From Tretioscincus oriximinensis (taxonomy: Eukaryota; Chordata; Lepidosauria; Squamata; Gymnophthalmidae), in contig JAJVDF010000016.1 of NCBI GenBank assembly GCA_022410635.1, positions 4,058,780-4,122,779 of the forward strand: a stretch of 64,000 bases of DNA. Direction: 5' to 3'. Positions 28,001 through 34,979 of this stretch are shown here, in pieces. The notes beneath the pieces were generated by a model, which searched no databases, was not told the DNA's origin, and saw only the letters and a list, made by a program, of their open reading frames with translations. The translations under genes and the position numbers were made by a program. Position 1 is the stretch's first letter; each line of letters opens with the position of its first letter.

Positions 28001-29998
28001 TTTTCTATCACTGATTCCCCTATCATGGAGTTTTTTATATCATTATTATTAACAAATCTGAGTCATTTTCCCCCACTACTATAAATGTTAACTTATTTTT
28101 ATTTCTGCAGTTAAGTTCTTAAGGAGGGATCTACATTGAACAAAGTTATGCTTTGCAATCCTGCCTTGTTTATGTAAAACATTAACCTCTGGTTCAAANG
28201 CCATCAGAAAGCAATGGTTCCTATAGAGAACATATAAGAGGACATTTGATGTCAGATATGAATGTACTTTCTGTCAGTAAAATAAAATATAGGAAGAATA
28301 AACCGAAGTATTCATAGTCAATGATTCAGAAAACCGGAAAAGAAAATTTAATAACAAAGAAGAACAGCAAAATATAGCAGTTTACAATTACTGCAAATAT
28401 AAAAGACATTTTTCACAGTTTATATCAATGCATCTAAGATTTTTTAAGTGTATATATGTAAAGTTACAATATGAATGTGACTTGGGAAAAGGCTAATTGT
28501 ATGCTGGATGATAGGGCATTGAGTTGCTATCTTTTTGATAAATTGAATAGCAGAATTTCTTTGCTCTAGTCACATGTCATGAGAACAGAACAAACACTGA
28601 AGCTACTGTACAAAATGTCAGCAAAACAATAGGGAGTCTGATCTGCCAAAAAAGGAGCAGCAACAGAAAATTCATGCAAACATTAAAAGGCAAATGTTTC
28701 AACACTTGTATGCCTTGTATAGGGGAAATGGACCAATTACACATTTTAGCATTTTATTTAATAGAGGAATGATAATATGTTTTTGTTTAGTTACCACAGT
28801 GTGGTTAAAGGAATTTTGAGATTCCGTATACTATGCACATCTTTAGCATTTTTACCAGCAAATAAGAGGGAAGTTTATTCTTCTAACTAATCAAAGTTTA
28901 AAATTATAGCCAGATGCTGAATGGTGGGTAATGTTAATCATAGTTGATTAGTTTCAAACAAGTCACAGCTGTGTTGGTGTTACCATCTGAAACTTGTTGG
29001 TCCGTGATACTTCTAAGAAACGTTCCTTCAGGTTATATATTTAAGCACCATGACAATTATAACGTCTAATTTATGTTTTAATCAATAGGGTTTTTTAAAA
29101 CAACAACAAAATCTATTGAATCTCTCTTTGTTTTATTTTTTTTTTGCTATCTTCCTTGCGGATTTTGAGTGAAGAGCGATCTAAATATTCATTTAAATAA
29201 ATAACATACCATAAATTATGGACAAATCAAAAGAAGAATGTGATGCTTGATGTGAGGCCTATTCATACTTTTTATCTCCAGCCTTTTAAGAAATTAATAA
29301 TACACATCCTGATGTTTAGCACCTGCCACCTATACACATCTCAAAAAAAATTGCCTTTTGGTTAGCAAGTTATAACACACAGTGATTATAAAGTGTAAAG
29401 TCTATTATTTGAAATACCGTAATTGCCTAGTTTTGATTCAAGATTTGTGATCTTTCTTTACAATCTATGAAGCAAATATGTCAAATCTACATTTTTAAAA
29501 ATTCATAGCTAAAAATGACAGATTTCCAGGTGTTTTCTTTAATGGCACAGGAAATCGTTTTCCAACTTCTCCAATTTGTGGTTTGTCTCTGAATATGAAG
29601 AAACTATTGTACTTTATCATGACACCTGTTGTGTAGGCCAGAACNAGCATTTATTTAAAAGAAGATTATGAAACTTCACAATCTGAATCAAACATTTAGT
29701 ATCAGTAATTAAAACCTGACTTTTAAAATTATCAGTCCAGTAATTATTCATATTTTGATTATACCTAAAATTTATTTTTAATGGCAAATTCATTTCTCAT
29801 GAGGATTTTTGCATGCGTTTTGTCCAATTCTGATGTTTTTTTCTCAGAACAATTATTTACCTTGTTTAGCTTCCCAAGGGATGAGATTAAATCAGCCCAT
29901 TCACTGGAGTATTCAAAGCTTTTCAGGGCTTTGTCAACAGCCGCTACATAGTTTCTGTATTTGGAATCACCCAGTAGCTCCACCTCCTCTGTATTCAT
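737..29998 (-). CDS. DOP1A: DOP1A (DOPEY1), N-terminal third, 14 coding exons
   Basis: Dopey family leucine-zipper-like protein. In animals DOP1 works with MON2 on Golgi/endosome membranes, and DOP1A has been linked to kinesin-1 cargo attachment (family knowledge). Spliced CDS in order: 29861-29998, 26163-26344, 24574-24744, 23276-23465, 21676-21774, 17324-17423, 15318-15427, 13291-13399, 11440-11560, 10167-10286, 8355-8469, 6935-7165, 2131-2761, 737-1011. These total 2592 nt (864 codons), every junction is GT-AG and the phases join without a stop. The protein begins [20 protein letters not shown], which fits DOP1A rather than DOP1[19 protein letters not shown] in exon 4 is also A-type. The Dopey_N domain covers roughly residues 10-300. 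Human DOP1A is about 2465 residues, so the remaining two thirds lie beyond position 1. It is divergent from UBE3D. Recognition is by eye against remembered family sequence. Confidence 0.96.
1012..2130. other. DOP1A intron 13-14, nothing recognised
   Basis: AT-rich intron. The 103-residue open frame on the minus strand at 1139-1450 shows no family resemblance or splice support. Confidence 0.5.
2131..2761 (-). CDS. DOP1A: DOP1A coding exon 13, large acidic/serine-rich linker exon
   Basis: 631 nt, phase 0 to phase 1, residues 563-773. It starts [20 protein letters not shown], carries the conserved [18 protein letters not shown] block and [20 protein letters not shown], and ends [20 protein letters not shown]. 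The serine-rich, low-complexity middle is the most diverged part from mammals. The initial M is a codon after the splice junction, not a translation start. Acceptor ctcaattag, donor GTCG|GTGAGT. Confidence 0.95.
3560..4135 (+). repeat. CR1/L3-like LINE relic
   Basis: At 3617 the plus strand reads GTGAGGCCACATTTGGAATAT (V-R-P-H-L-E-Y), the conserved block near the reverse transcriptase C-terminus of CR1/L2-group LINEs. Then come the 'ttgaaagctggcatttaagag' and 'gaagtttataaaatc' blocks. The 3' end is 'gatggtctgtggcc...cctatgttctta', the plus-strand version of the family seen on the minus strand at 50.1 kb. Multiple frameshifts; old. Confidence 0.7.
4184..4772 (+). repeat. L2-type LINE 3' portion
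   Basis: It reads [20 protein letters not shown] then [15 protein letters not shown], the conserved end of L2/CR1-group reverse transcriptase ORFs. The frame degrades afterwards. The 3' tail is 'ccaccctgagacctttgggcggggtataagtataaataaa', ending in A-rich sequence. That tail is shared with the tRNA-SINE family of this window. Confidence 0.75.
4790..6620. other. DOP1A intron 12-13, unrecognised sequence
   Basis: No exon or repeat recognised. Short overlapping open frames on both strands (5550-5850, 6204-6726) show no family resemblance. Confidence 0.45.
6625..6820 (+). repeat. tRNA-derived SINE, family B
   Basis: Diverged copy: 'tggttagagtgtcacacacttatctgg', 'ctcctccatgaagtcagctgggtgacctcaggctaggcacag' and 'cagccccacctacttcacaa'. 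It has the same body as the copies at 10741 and 16086. The 3' tail is degraded. Confidence 0.7.
6935..7165 (-). CDS. DOP1A: DOP1A coding exon 12
   Basis: 231 nt, 77 codons, phase 0 both ends. It encodes [20 protein letters not shown], a leucine-rich stretch [20 protein letters not shown], and ends KEWEEKK. Acceptor gtttttag, donor GAAG|GTAACA. Confidence 0.94.
7170..8350. other. DOP1A intron 11-12, nothing recognised
   Basis: AT-rich, with no exon or identifiable repeat seen. Confidence 0.45.
8355..8469 (-). CDS. DOP1A: DOP1A coding exon 11
   Basis: 115 nt, phase 2 to phase 0. It encodes [20 protein letters not shown], then [18 protein letters not shown]. Mammals have a valine where FCLLG has glycine. 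Acceptor ttaattcacag, donor TTTG|GTAAGA. Confidence 0.94.
9104..9716. mobile_element. Foldback DNA element with three internal tandem units
   Basis: Ends are tagactgaccaga at the left and tctggtaagccta at the right, near-inverted copies of the ends of elements at 24871-25080 and 60718-60906. Inside, a unit of about 147-150 bp is repeated three times; each contains 'gtgccttcaggag', starting near 9223, 9370 and 9519, plus 'ccctagt..tggtg' and 'tgaagtgt'. Coding capacity is absent, so it is non-autonomous. Confidence 0.6.
10167..10286 (-). CDS. DOP1A: DOP1A coding exon 10
   Basis: 120 nt, phase 2 to phase 2. It encodes [20 protein letters not shown], then [19 protein letters not shown]. Acceptor ctatttcag, donor GTAG|GTAAGT. 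Confidence 0.95.
10430..10645 (-). repeat. CR1/L3-like LINE 3' end, young copy
   Basis: It starts with 'acataagaacataagaagag', the reverse complement of a tandem CTTATGTT 3' terminus. It continues 'cagcccatcgagtccagcattctgtgtcacacagaggcccac'. It is nearly identical to the copy at 43911. 5'-truncated to about 215 bp, as is usual for this LINE class. Confidence 0.75.
10741..10972 (+). repeat. tRNA-derived SINE, family B
   Basis: The head 'agccagtttggcgtagtggtgagagtgttggactc' carries a tRNA A-box-like motif. The body has 'tgtgatcttgggccaatcacagttctttagaactctctcagccc'. The tail 'ggttgccctgagaccttcaggtataaataaataaat' matches the L2 LINE 3' end. Confidence 0.8.
11440..11560 (-). CDS. DOP1A: DOP1A coding exon 9
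   Basis: 121 nt, phase 1 to phase 2. It encodes [20 protein letters not shown] and ends at SKDHAQLSS. Acceptor ttctttatag, donor GCAG|GTGATT. Confidence 0.94.
12615..12895 (+). repeat. tRNA-derived SINE, family A
   Basis: Head 'gtgcagtcgctaagggcca', middle 'gagcgccctctactggtcttcagctctaactaactcagct', then 'aagccgctctgagtccctttgggtgagaaggacagggtataaaaacc', with an ATT-triplet tail. Same family as 18612, 34225, 40675, 58520 and 63190. Confidence 0.75.
13291..13399 (-). CDS. DOP1A: DOP1A coding exon 8
   Basis: 109 nt, phase 0 to phase 1. It encodes [20 protein letters not shown], then [17 protein letters not shown]. Acceptor tttttttacag, donor CTAG|GTAACT. Confidence 0.94.
14455..15200 (+). repeat. 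L1-type LINE, ORF2 C-terminus and 3' UTR
   Basis: The open frame ends in ORF2-like sequence: [20 protein letters not shown] followed by [17 protein letters not shown]. Upstream is a broken 'WWSCPLL' type block in other frames. It is followed by an AT-rich 3' UTR ending 'taataaaatgttataaataaaaaagaaa', a poly(A)-like tail. 5'-truncated. The 160-residue open frame here is this LINE, not a host gene. Confidence 0.7.
15318..15427 (-). CDS. DOP1A: DOP1A coding exon 7
   Basis: 110 nt, phase 1 to phase 0. It encodes [20 protein letters not shown], then [16 protein letters not shown]. Acceptor ttctttgaag, donor ACAG|GTAGTC. Confidence 0.94.
16086..16350 (+). repeat. tRNA-derived SINE, family B
   Basis: Good copy: 'gagccagtttggtgtagtggttagtgttgggactc' (A box), 'agtctcccgattcaattccccac' (B-box-like), 'gtgaccttgggccagtcacag', and the tail 'gccctgagaccttcaggtatagggcgggagataagtacaaataaataaa'. 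Confidence 0.85.
17324..17423 (-). CDS. DOP1A: DOP1A coding exon 6
   Basis: 100 nt, phase 0 to phase 1, residues 261-294. It encodes [20 protein letters not shown] and ends at LYAWLLG. Acceptor ccaattttag, donor CTAG|GTAGGT. Near the C-terminal border of the Dopey_N domain. Confidence 0.95.
18243..18605 (-). repeat. CR1 LINE 3' part
   Basis: Classic CR1 3' sequence in reverse: 'gaatcacagaatcttagagttgaaagggacc', 'gggtccaaccccctgctcaatgcaggattc', and 'agctatcaggtctcctctcagacttctcttttgcagactaaa'. The element continues at 18910-19010 on the other side of an inserted SINE. Confidence 0.85.
18612..18905 (+). repeat. tRNA-derived SINE, family A, inserted in CR1, with CTT/CTTCCT tail
   Basis: Body 'gagcaccttccactagcctgtagctctagccaacccagctattcgaaag', then 'tgcaactgactgcaagta' and 'aagctgctttgagtccctttgaaaggtgagaaaagcggggtataa'. 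It runs into a (CTT)n array at about 18862-18905. It splits the CR1 copy. Confidence 0.8.
18910..19010 (-). repeat. CR1 LINE continuation (ORF2 C-terminal part)
   Basis: The minus strand reads [20 protein letters not shown] then YEE, the CR1 ORF2 'RVQRRATRMV' block. Contiguous with the 18243-18605 copy once the SINE is removed. Confidence 0.75.
19095..19367. mobile_element. Short inverted-repeat element
   Basis: Terminal inverted repeats of 18 nt, 'ttccgggttggagcagaa' (19095-19112) and 'ttctgctccagaccggaa' (19350-19367), match at 16 of 18 positions. The interior is GC-rich with repeated 'tggtgctgc/agtgccatttt' motifs and no coding capacity. Possibly a MITE. Confidence 0.45.
19780..20580. other. 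GC-rich repeat-like block inside DOP1A intron 5
   Basis: It begins with 'aagaatataagaaaagtcctgctgg', resembling the CR1/L3 3' end. A GC-rich segment with pyrimidine-rich tracts follows, and then two similar direct repeats, 'gtgtgaccaaggatcaaatt' at 20407 and 'gtgtgaccaagggtcaaatt' at 20552. The 189-residue plus frame here resembles no known family. Most likely an unclassified repeat. Confidence 0.4.
20605..20970 (-). repeat. CR1/L3-like LINE relic
   Basis: In reverse it matches the 50.5-50.9 kb element: 'acacttcagtcagctcatctctt', 'gatgttgcagcctg', 'gtctataattatacac', 'cccaagggtctacttcctggtc'. Strongly diverged. Confidence 0.6.
21347..21545 (+). repeat. Sauria-SINE-like element (tRNA head, Bov-B-like tail)
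   Basis: The head 'gnctatagctcaatggtagaac' is tRNA-like with an A box. The tail 'tcaaccacaagtcagtcacaaatcaatggtacac' resembles the 3' end shared by Bov-B LINEs and Sauria SINEs. A Bov-B relic is present at 45.8 kb. Confidence 0.5.
21676..21774 (-). CDS. DOP1A: DOP1A coding exon 5
   Basis: 99 nt, 33 codons, phase 0 both ends: [20 protein letters not shown] followed by [13 protein letters not shown]. Acceptor actatttcag, donor TCAG|GTAAAA. The in-frame methionine-started open frame covering this site is in another frame and is spurious. Confidence 0.95.
21790..23270. other. DOP1A intron 4-5, nothing recognised
   Basis: AT-rich, unclassified; no exon signals. Confidence 0.45.
23276..23465 (-). 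CDS. DOP1A: DOP1A coding exon 4
   Basis: 190 nt, phase 2 to phase 0, 63 codons plus one base. It encodes [20 protein letters not shown] and ends at DIELM. Highly conserved and diagnostic of the A paralogue. Donor ATG|GTAAGA. Confidence 0.96.
24574..24744 (-). CDS. DOP1A: DOP1A coding exon 3
   Basis: 171 nt, phase 2 to phase 2, residues 107-164. It encodes [20 protein letters not shown] and ends at EEGSEYYER. Acceptor tattttacag, donor AAAG|GTAGGA. Confidence 0.95.
24871..25080. mobile_element. Foldback MITE-like element
   Basis: A 210-bp near-palindrome. It opens 'taggctgaccagatgac' and closes with an inverted counterpart 'gtcatctggttagtcta'. Its arms 'aacctgtttttggtgtgcctcccag' and 'ctgggaggcacaccaaaaacagg' are long inverted copies separated by an AT-rich loop. 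No coding capacity. Confidence 0.75.
25890..26018 (+). repeat. L2-type LINE 3' end
   Basis: 'tttttaaatactgttttatactgtttttaatttg', then 'gctgctctgagaccttcgggtgtacggcggggtagaagtacaaataaataaat'. Same 3' end as 4660-4772. Confidence 0.75.
26163..26344 (-). CDS. DOP1A: DOP1A coding exon 2
   Basis: 182 nt, residues 47-107, phase 0 to phase 2. It encodes [20 protein letters not shown] and continues through [20 protein letters not shown]. Almost identical to mammalian DOP1A, in the core of the Dopey_N domain. Acceptor cttggcag, donor ACAG|GTAATA. Confidence 0.95.
26345..27350. other. DOP1A intron 1-2 (first part), nothing recognised
   Basis: AT-rich intron sequence next to exon 2. The 101-residue plus frame at 26224-26529 is an antisense shadow of exon 2. 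Confidence 0.45.
27360..28150 (-). repeat. Probable L1-type LINE 3' portion
   Basis: On the minus strand the segment around 27560-27780 parallels the 49.4-49.7 kb L1 copy: 'cttctgccattttttaatccag', 'tcaaatttcatgaattctntcatatagttcatctactcattcactgtccattt', 'gatatggccagcccgtaaagcatagtt'. Degraded, with no long frame. Confidence 0.45.
28160..29760. other. DOP1A intron 1-2 (second part), nothing certain
   Basis: AT-rich. Near 29150-29210 'cttgcggattttgagtgaagagcgatctaaatattcatttaaataaataac' looks like the 3' tail of a LINE or SINE on the plus strand, but the body is unrecognisable. Confidence 0.4.
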
Positions 29999-30051
29999 CC
30001 TCCCGCAGAGTCGCACTAGCAACCAGCTTGCAATTCATGTAAAGTTGTGAA
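29861..30051 (-). CDS. DOP1A: DOP1A coding exon 1 (start codon) with 53 nt of 5' UTR
   Basis: Coding part is 29861-29998 (46 codons, ends in phase 0 at LGKLNK). The ATG (29996-29998) is the family's usual start; the extra upstream in-frame methionine of the open frame lies in the 5' UTR and does not match the family. The acceptor (minus strand, cttctttcag) is at 30052-30053, so the exon starts at 30051. The donor reads AAG|GTAAAT. Confidence 0.95.
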
Positions 30052-30250
30052 CTGAAAGAAGTAAAAGAATCTGTATTTACCTCATATTATTACTGCTTAT
30101 AATTTTCAGATTTAAATGATAAAATAAGCCTCCAACTATCTCCCATTGCAGTATATATTTCCTGGAGTCACAACAGTTCCTGAAGGCTCTGCGATTGGAC
30201 AATATTTGGATGAATCCCNGAGCCTGAAGTGATGTCAATAACGTCCAAAA

Positions 30251-30820
30251 ACTTATTTGTAGTATTCTGTTTATTTCTTTTTGGATTTTTATCCAATAGT
30301 CTTGTGCCTTCAGGCAACCCCAAATCACGTGAATGTAATCTGCAGGTATCTGGCTGCCAAACCAGCATCTATTTGAATTGTTATTTAATATATGAGCTAG
30401 TCTTTTTGGCGTTAGGTGCCACCTATGTATGATCTTATTAAGAGGTTGGAAAGATGAATCAAAAAGGAACATATCAGTATGGTACAATTATATAATAGAC
30501 AAAATGATGACAGATATAACATGTACAAAAATAAATCATATGAATAATTATAATAAAGTAAGGGAAATGAAAGAAACTTGGGTGAGAATATATAATTATT
30601 TAAGCCAGGAAATAGTACAACCCTCATTAAATTATAAATTAAGGTTGATATATGAAATGTAACAGTATGAAAACAAAGGAATATATAGATTTCCATCCAG
30701 ACGGAAAATGATAAACCTACAGCCCGGGGGAAGGGGGAGGGAAATTGGAGAAGGGGGGGGGAGTATATATGTATGTATATATATGTATGTATACAAATAG
30801 AAAAATTCAATAAAAAAAAT
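30251..30820 (+). mobile_element. 5'-inverted (twin-primed) L1 insertion with target-site duplication
   Basis: A 14-bp direct repeat, aataacgtccaaaa, flanks it at 30237-30250 and 30821-30834. The right part (about 30470-30820) is L1 in plus orientation: 'WYNYIIDKMMTDITC' type ORF2 end, KETWVRIYNYL, a G-rich and (TATG)n 3' UTR and an 'aaaaattcaataaaaaaaat' tail. The left part (30251-about 30450) is L1 ORF2 in reverse (HLTPKRLAHILNNNSNRCWF, QIPADYIHVIWGCLKAQDYW). This head-inverted form is the classic twin-priming product. It lies in the DOP1A 5' UTR intron. Confidence 0.75.
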
Positions 30821-31312
30821 AATAACGTCCAAAAGCAAGAAGCAGACTGACAGTGGTTGCTATGGAACCCGTCCCAGAACAACAGCAGGAACAGTGAAGG
30901 AACAACACAGGAACATGAAGAGGGGAAGAAATAGACAACCCCCATTGCCTGAATTTAATGCCATGGGGGTTGTTTGGCAAGGCACTGCTCATACAAGGAG
31001 CAATAGTTGAAAGCATGCTGTTGTTGGTTCTCCTAACTCTCAAGGAAAGCTGGCTTTGGGATGTCTCTTCAGCTTTCACCTATAGAGATATAGAGGATGC
31101 CACCATAAGCGGTTCAGCTTCCTTCCAACATTAACATGTTTAGTTCTATCAGTCAGCATATATATTTTAAAAAAGAGAACACAGATGGAACAGCTAGGAA
31201 GATGATACATTCTACACCAGGTCATCCAAATTACTTGCAGTCATACACGTTTACCTGCACATTCCAATCACTACAGTTCACTTTCATCAGTTTGCTTATC
31301 CACACCACCTAT

Positions 31313-31439
31313 GGCCCTTCTGCACTGCACCTTACTCTGGTTTATGACACGTTCCACCTCGGTCGTGTTATAGTCTGCATTATCATACGAGTCTCCATTC
31401 TGGAATGTAATCCAGAAGAAGGCCAGTGCAGAAAGGGTC
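31313..31439. mobile_element. Possible short foldback element
   Basis: The left end 'ggcccttctgcactg' and right end 'cagtgcagaaagggtc' are inverted copies with small differences. Similar ends occur at 36366 and 37066. Confidence 0.4.
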
Positions 31440-31499
31440 TATATGGCTGCATGTTTGTTTTATTCCAACAGTACTTAAATCATTTAGTCTGACAATTTC

Positions 31500-32690
31500 C
31501 AGGATGTGAACATTAGGGAGGGTAAGTAAGAGCAGCGCAAATTCAGCTCTGAACAGATACCATTTCTCTCACAAAGCTCTAGCAGTTTCTAGGAGAAAAG
31601 GCATTGGTTCCTGCAACTAGAAGAGACTGTTAGCTTTGAAGATATTGCCCAGTGATAATAAGGCTTTTGTTCTTATCATTAAGCAGCACTCAGGCAGAGT
31701 GTTTTCTCACTGAAGAACGAAGGAAGTCAACACACATATTCAGAGACTGTGTAAATCTGATCTTTACCCTGACAATCTCAGTTTACAGCATGAAAAGTAA
31801 GATTTGTCCCCTTGATATAACCTGTTCAAAGAAAGTGAATTCCAAAGTACGGTAGAAATAAACCAAAGAGTAACAATTTATAGATACACTGATGAAAGGT
31901 GTGTTACGTAGCAGCAGTTTTTAATGGTTTCAACAAGAGATCAAGTAAGTTAAAGGACAGGACCATTAATGTTCAGTAGACTTGACATATTCTATACTTA
32001 GATAACAGCATTTCGCTGAATACTGCCAATACAGAATTCTGTCCTTAATGAAAGGAACAGTTATCTGACAAGACAGATATTTGGTGAGTTAGTATTTTTT
32101 CTCATCACTTTGGTACAGAAAACAAGATATGTGCCATAGAAACATACACAAAAAATACTTTATTTTTTGTTCATTTCTTCAAACGCAAACGAAAGGTTGT
32201 TTTCTCTGTATTGACTTAAAAGCATATTAATGAGTAACAGACAAGTAAAAGCTGTTTGAACAGTGAAAAAAGTTAAATCTTATGATTTTGGAGTTTCACT
32301 TAGTGAGAAACAAAAAACTGTTATGAAATGGATAGAAGATTCTCTGTTAGTTTGAACCAAGGACAGCAGCTGCAGAAAAACAGCATCCTCAGTAACATAG
32401 CTTTTTATAGCTCTAATGCATATTTTATAGTAATATCTTAAGACAGCAATTCAAAAGTAAGATTGCCATATGGAGTGTATGTCAGGGCTCTTATACCTTT
32501 GATATACATACTAAAGAGGCAATTAGACCAAGTTGGTGGTGCAAAGGACACACCACGTATTTTTGCAATGCAACTGACACAGTAAAACTCAGTTACAAGT
32601 TTTCATTTATACACTTCATTTCCCCTTCTTGTGTCAAAGTAAAAAGAAAAACAAACAGCAGTAGAGAATGAATGCCAACGACTGATTCTT
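31500..32690. other. DOP1A first intron, nothing recognised
   Basis: AT-rich sequence without exon or repeat signatures. Confidence 0.4.
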
Positions 32691-32704
32691 CCATTTTCAT
32701 TAGT

Positions 32705-32935
32705 TCAAAATAGTCTCCCCCTTGAGGTGTGTCTGTCATCATCATTGTATTCTTTTAGAAGGTCCTTAAAGATACACCTCTTCAACCTGGCCTTTGGTTG
32801 AAGAAATGCTATTTTTCCCTCCACCTNCAGATACTGATTGTTACGGTTTCAACATGTGGATTTTGCACTTTTATTGTTGTTGCCGACCTTCGGGAATGGT
32901 ACAAATGTAAAAATAAAAAAATAAAAAACAGCCTG
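32705..32935 (+). repeat. L2-type LINE 3' end
   Basis: 'aaaatagtctcccccttgaggtgtgtctgtcatcatcattgtattcttttagaaggtcc' matches 4553-4610 almost exactly, followed by 'cctcttcaacctggcctttgg' and an A-rich tail. Confidence 0.75.
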
Positions 32936-33904
32936 ATCTAGTGGCAGAAATTACAATGCCTGGTTCTCTTTTATTGAGCTCACTTGTTCCTTTCAATTTG
33001 GTTAATATTTTAACTATACCATTGTTCTTAAAAACCAATCCCTCTGTTCACTTTTTTTAGACTTATCTGACTTAGAAAGTTTTTGATATCGGACTCAGCT
33101 TGCTAATAGTTTTACTTTGGTAANTCCTCGGCAAAGTCTTTGCTTTAATGAATCGAAATTGAATTTTAAAACATGGTCTTTCATGCACATAGCACTTTTC
33201 TCATTATAAATTAGTGCTTTTTAATAATTAGAAAATGCTAGTAGAATTTCCCCTGACACCGTGGAAAAATTTAACAAGAAACTACATCTTCTCAGTTATT
33301 ACTGAATTTCTATGCTCATCAATCATTCATCTGGGACTTACAGATGGAGGGTAGGAAATAAAGTCTTTAAAAAACCCTTGTAATTTGTGGAAATATTGTG
33401 GAGCTGAACATGGTCTAGTGTTTATTCCAAACACACATATTTAGCACATCATAAACACCATTGCAAACAGAAATTTTGTAAAAAAAATATTAATCTACTT
33501 TCCTTTAGGGTACTATATAACACTTTTAACTCTAGACTATTAAGTGAAGGCGTTATAGACAAGATTGTTACGTGGAATCCAAGTTAGAATTCCTGAACAG
33601 TTAATAATTTGTCTAGAAAATACAGTTCCAGCATAAACAGCTTCTAATGCAGGCAAAACGCATTGGCTATATTCTTCTTTTCTACAGTTATTAAACACAG
33701 GAATCATGTTCCTAGAAAGCATGAGGAAAAATTATATTCCCTTTATCAAAAGATGATTTTAAAAACTTATAAAAGTTTAAATGAAAAAAAAATTACAAGG
33801 TGATGCTAAAGTTCATATGCAGCTCTCTTATTTAGTCACAGAGATTTATCTAGTCAAAATCCTATCAATGCCATTTCTCTCTTGACCAAACGTAACAAGC
33901 AGAT

Positions 33905-34022
33905 TTTTTCTGCACTGGGCATTGGAAAGTCATCTGTCTGGGGTTGTTTAATTAATCCTGCATTGAGGAGGGGATGGAACCCGATGATCCTGGAGGTCCC
34001 TTCTATAATTCTATGATCTTTC
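33905..34022 (+). repeat. CR1 LINE 3' terminus
   Basis: 'gtcatctgtctggggttgtttaattaatcctgcattgagg', then 'cctggaggtcccttctataattctatgatctt', the typical CR1 end with its ATTCTATGAT terminus. Confidence 0.75.
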
Positions 34023-34224
34023 AATAGGGAATTGCCAGCTATACGTTTCCATGTGGACTGCAGCAGGACTTACCTAGTGTCTAGTCTGTACTTAGTATAT
34101 GGATGGCAAGTCTCTGGGCTATAAAATGGAATAAGAATGAGTGAGTGCTGAAAAGTCCTTGACTTCACTCTTTTAAAGCATGGTTGNAAGAAACATCAAT
34201 TTTTTCCCACTCAGCACAGAAAGC

Positions 34225-34535
34225 AAAAGTAGAAGAAGAACTGGGTTTTTATACCCCGCTTTTCTCACCTTTCAAAGGGACTCAAAGCGGCTTACAAGGA
34301 TATATTTTGCCCAAAGGCTTCCATTCTATCTTCCCCACCAGGCTATGGTGGTTCCCATATATCTACTTGCAGTCAGTTGCAATTTCTTGCAATTCTTGCT
34401 TTCAAATAGTGGGTTGGCTAGAGCTACAGGCTAGTGGAAGGTGCTCACCCCTCCCCACGTCCCACACAGGGCTTCGAAACCCCATCTTCCAGGNGAGAGA
34501 CGGATTCCTTAGCGACTGAGCTATCCGTGCCTGCA
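34225..34535 (-). repeat. tRNA-derived SINE, family A (near full length)
   Basis: Minus orientation. The head at the high end is 'ggatagctcagtcgctaagg' (A box) and 'gggtttcgaagccc' (B-box-like). The tail at the low end is 'agcggggtataaaaacccag' followed by (TTC)n. Best copy for defining the family. Confidence 0.85.
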
Positions 34536-34774
34536 TGGTATGAGTGTCACAGGCACCCTTTCCTAAACAGAGCATCAGGACGTACTGTATTTACATCATT
34601 ATGACTGGATGGATAACACCTATCATCTAGCCAACACCAAGTAGAGTTGCCATAAAAACTCAGGAGAAGTGAAGTTTTAATTACTGTGGAAAAGAGGAAA
34701 TTTTAGCAGGAAGGAAAAACAGGAAAAAATCCCGAAATATCATTTGCAGGGAGTCAAGGACAGGTTTCTGCTTG

Positions 34775-34860
34775 AGAGGGAGCCACTGTGTGGGACAGAA
34801 TGCCGGACCAAGATGGGCTTGGGTTCAATTCAGAAGGGCTCCTGCTATGTCCTGCTAAAA
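34775..34860 (+). repeat. CR1/L3-like LINE 3' fragment
   Basis: 'gagccactgtgtgggacagaatgccggaccaagatgg' is the reverse-complement counterpart of the 'tctagtccaccattctgtctcacacagaggccc' block at 62.1 kb. Confidence 0.55.
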
Positions 34861-34979
34861 TTGTCATTTTCCCACACCCATTAAAACTGCAACATCCCTG
34901 TACCTTTTTTATGGCAAAATAACAACAAGGCAATAATAAGGACCCAGACATGGCAGAAATAACAACAATTTGACCCCCC

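Noticed and set aside
30412..30945. 177-residue hydrophobic open frame on the minus strand
   Set aside because: It is antisense to the 3' part of the inverted L1 insertion and its simple-sequence tail; low complexity, no membrane-protein family match.
34500..34535. tRNA gene (A and B box-like motifs)
   Set aside because: The motifs are the head of a dispersed SINE; no intact cloverleaf or anticodon arm.
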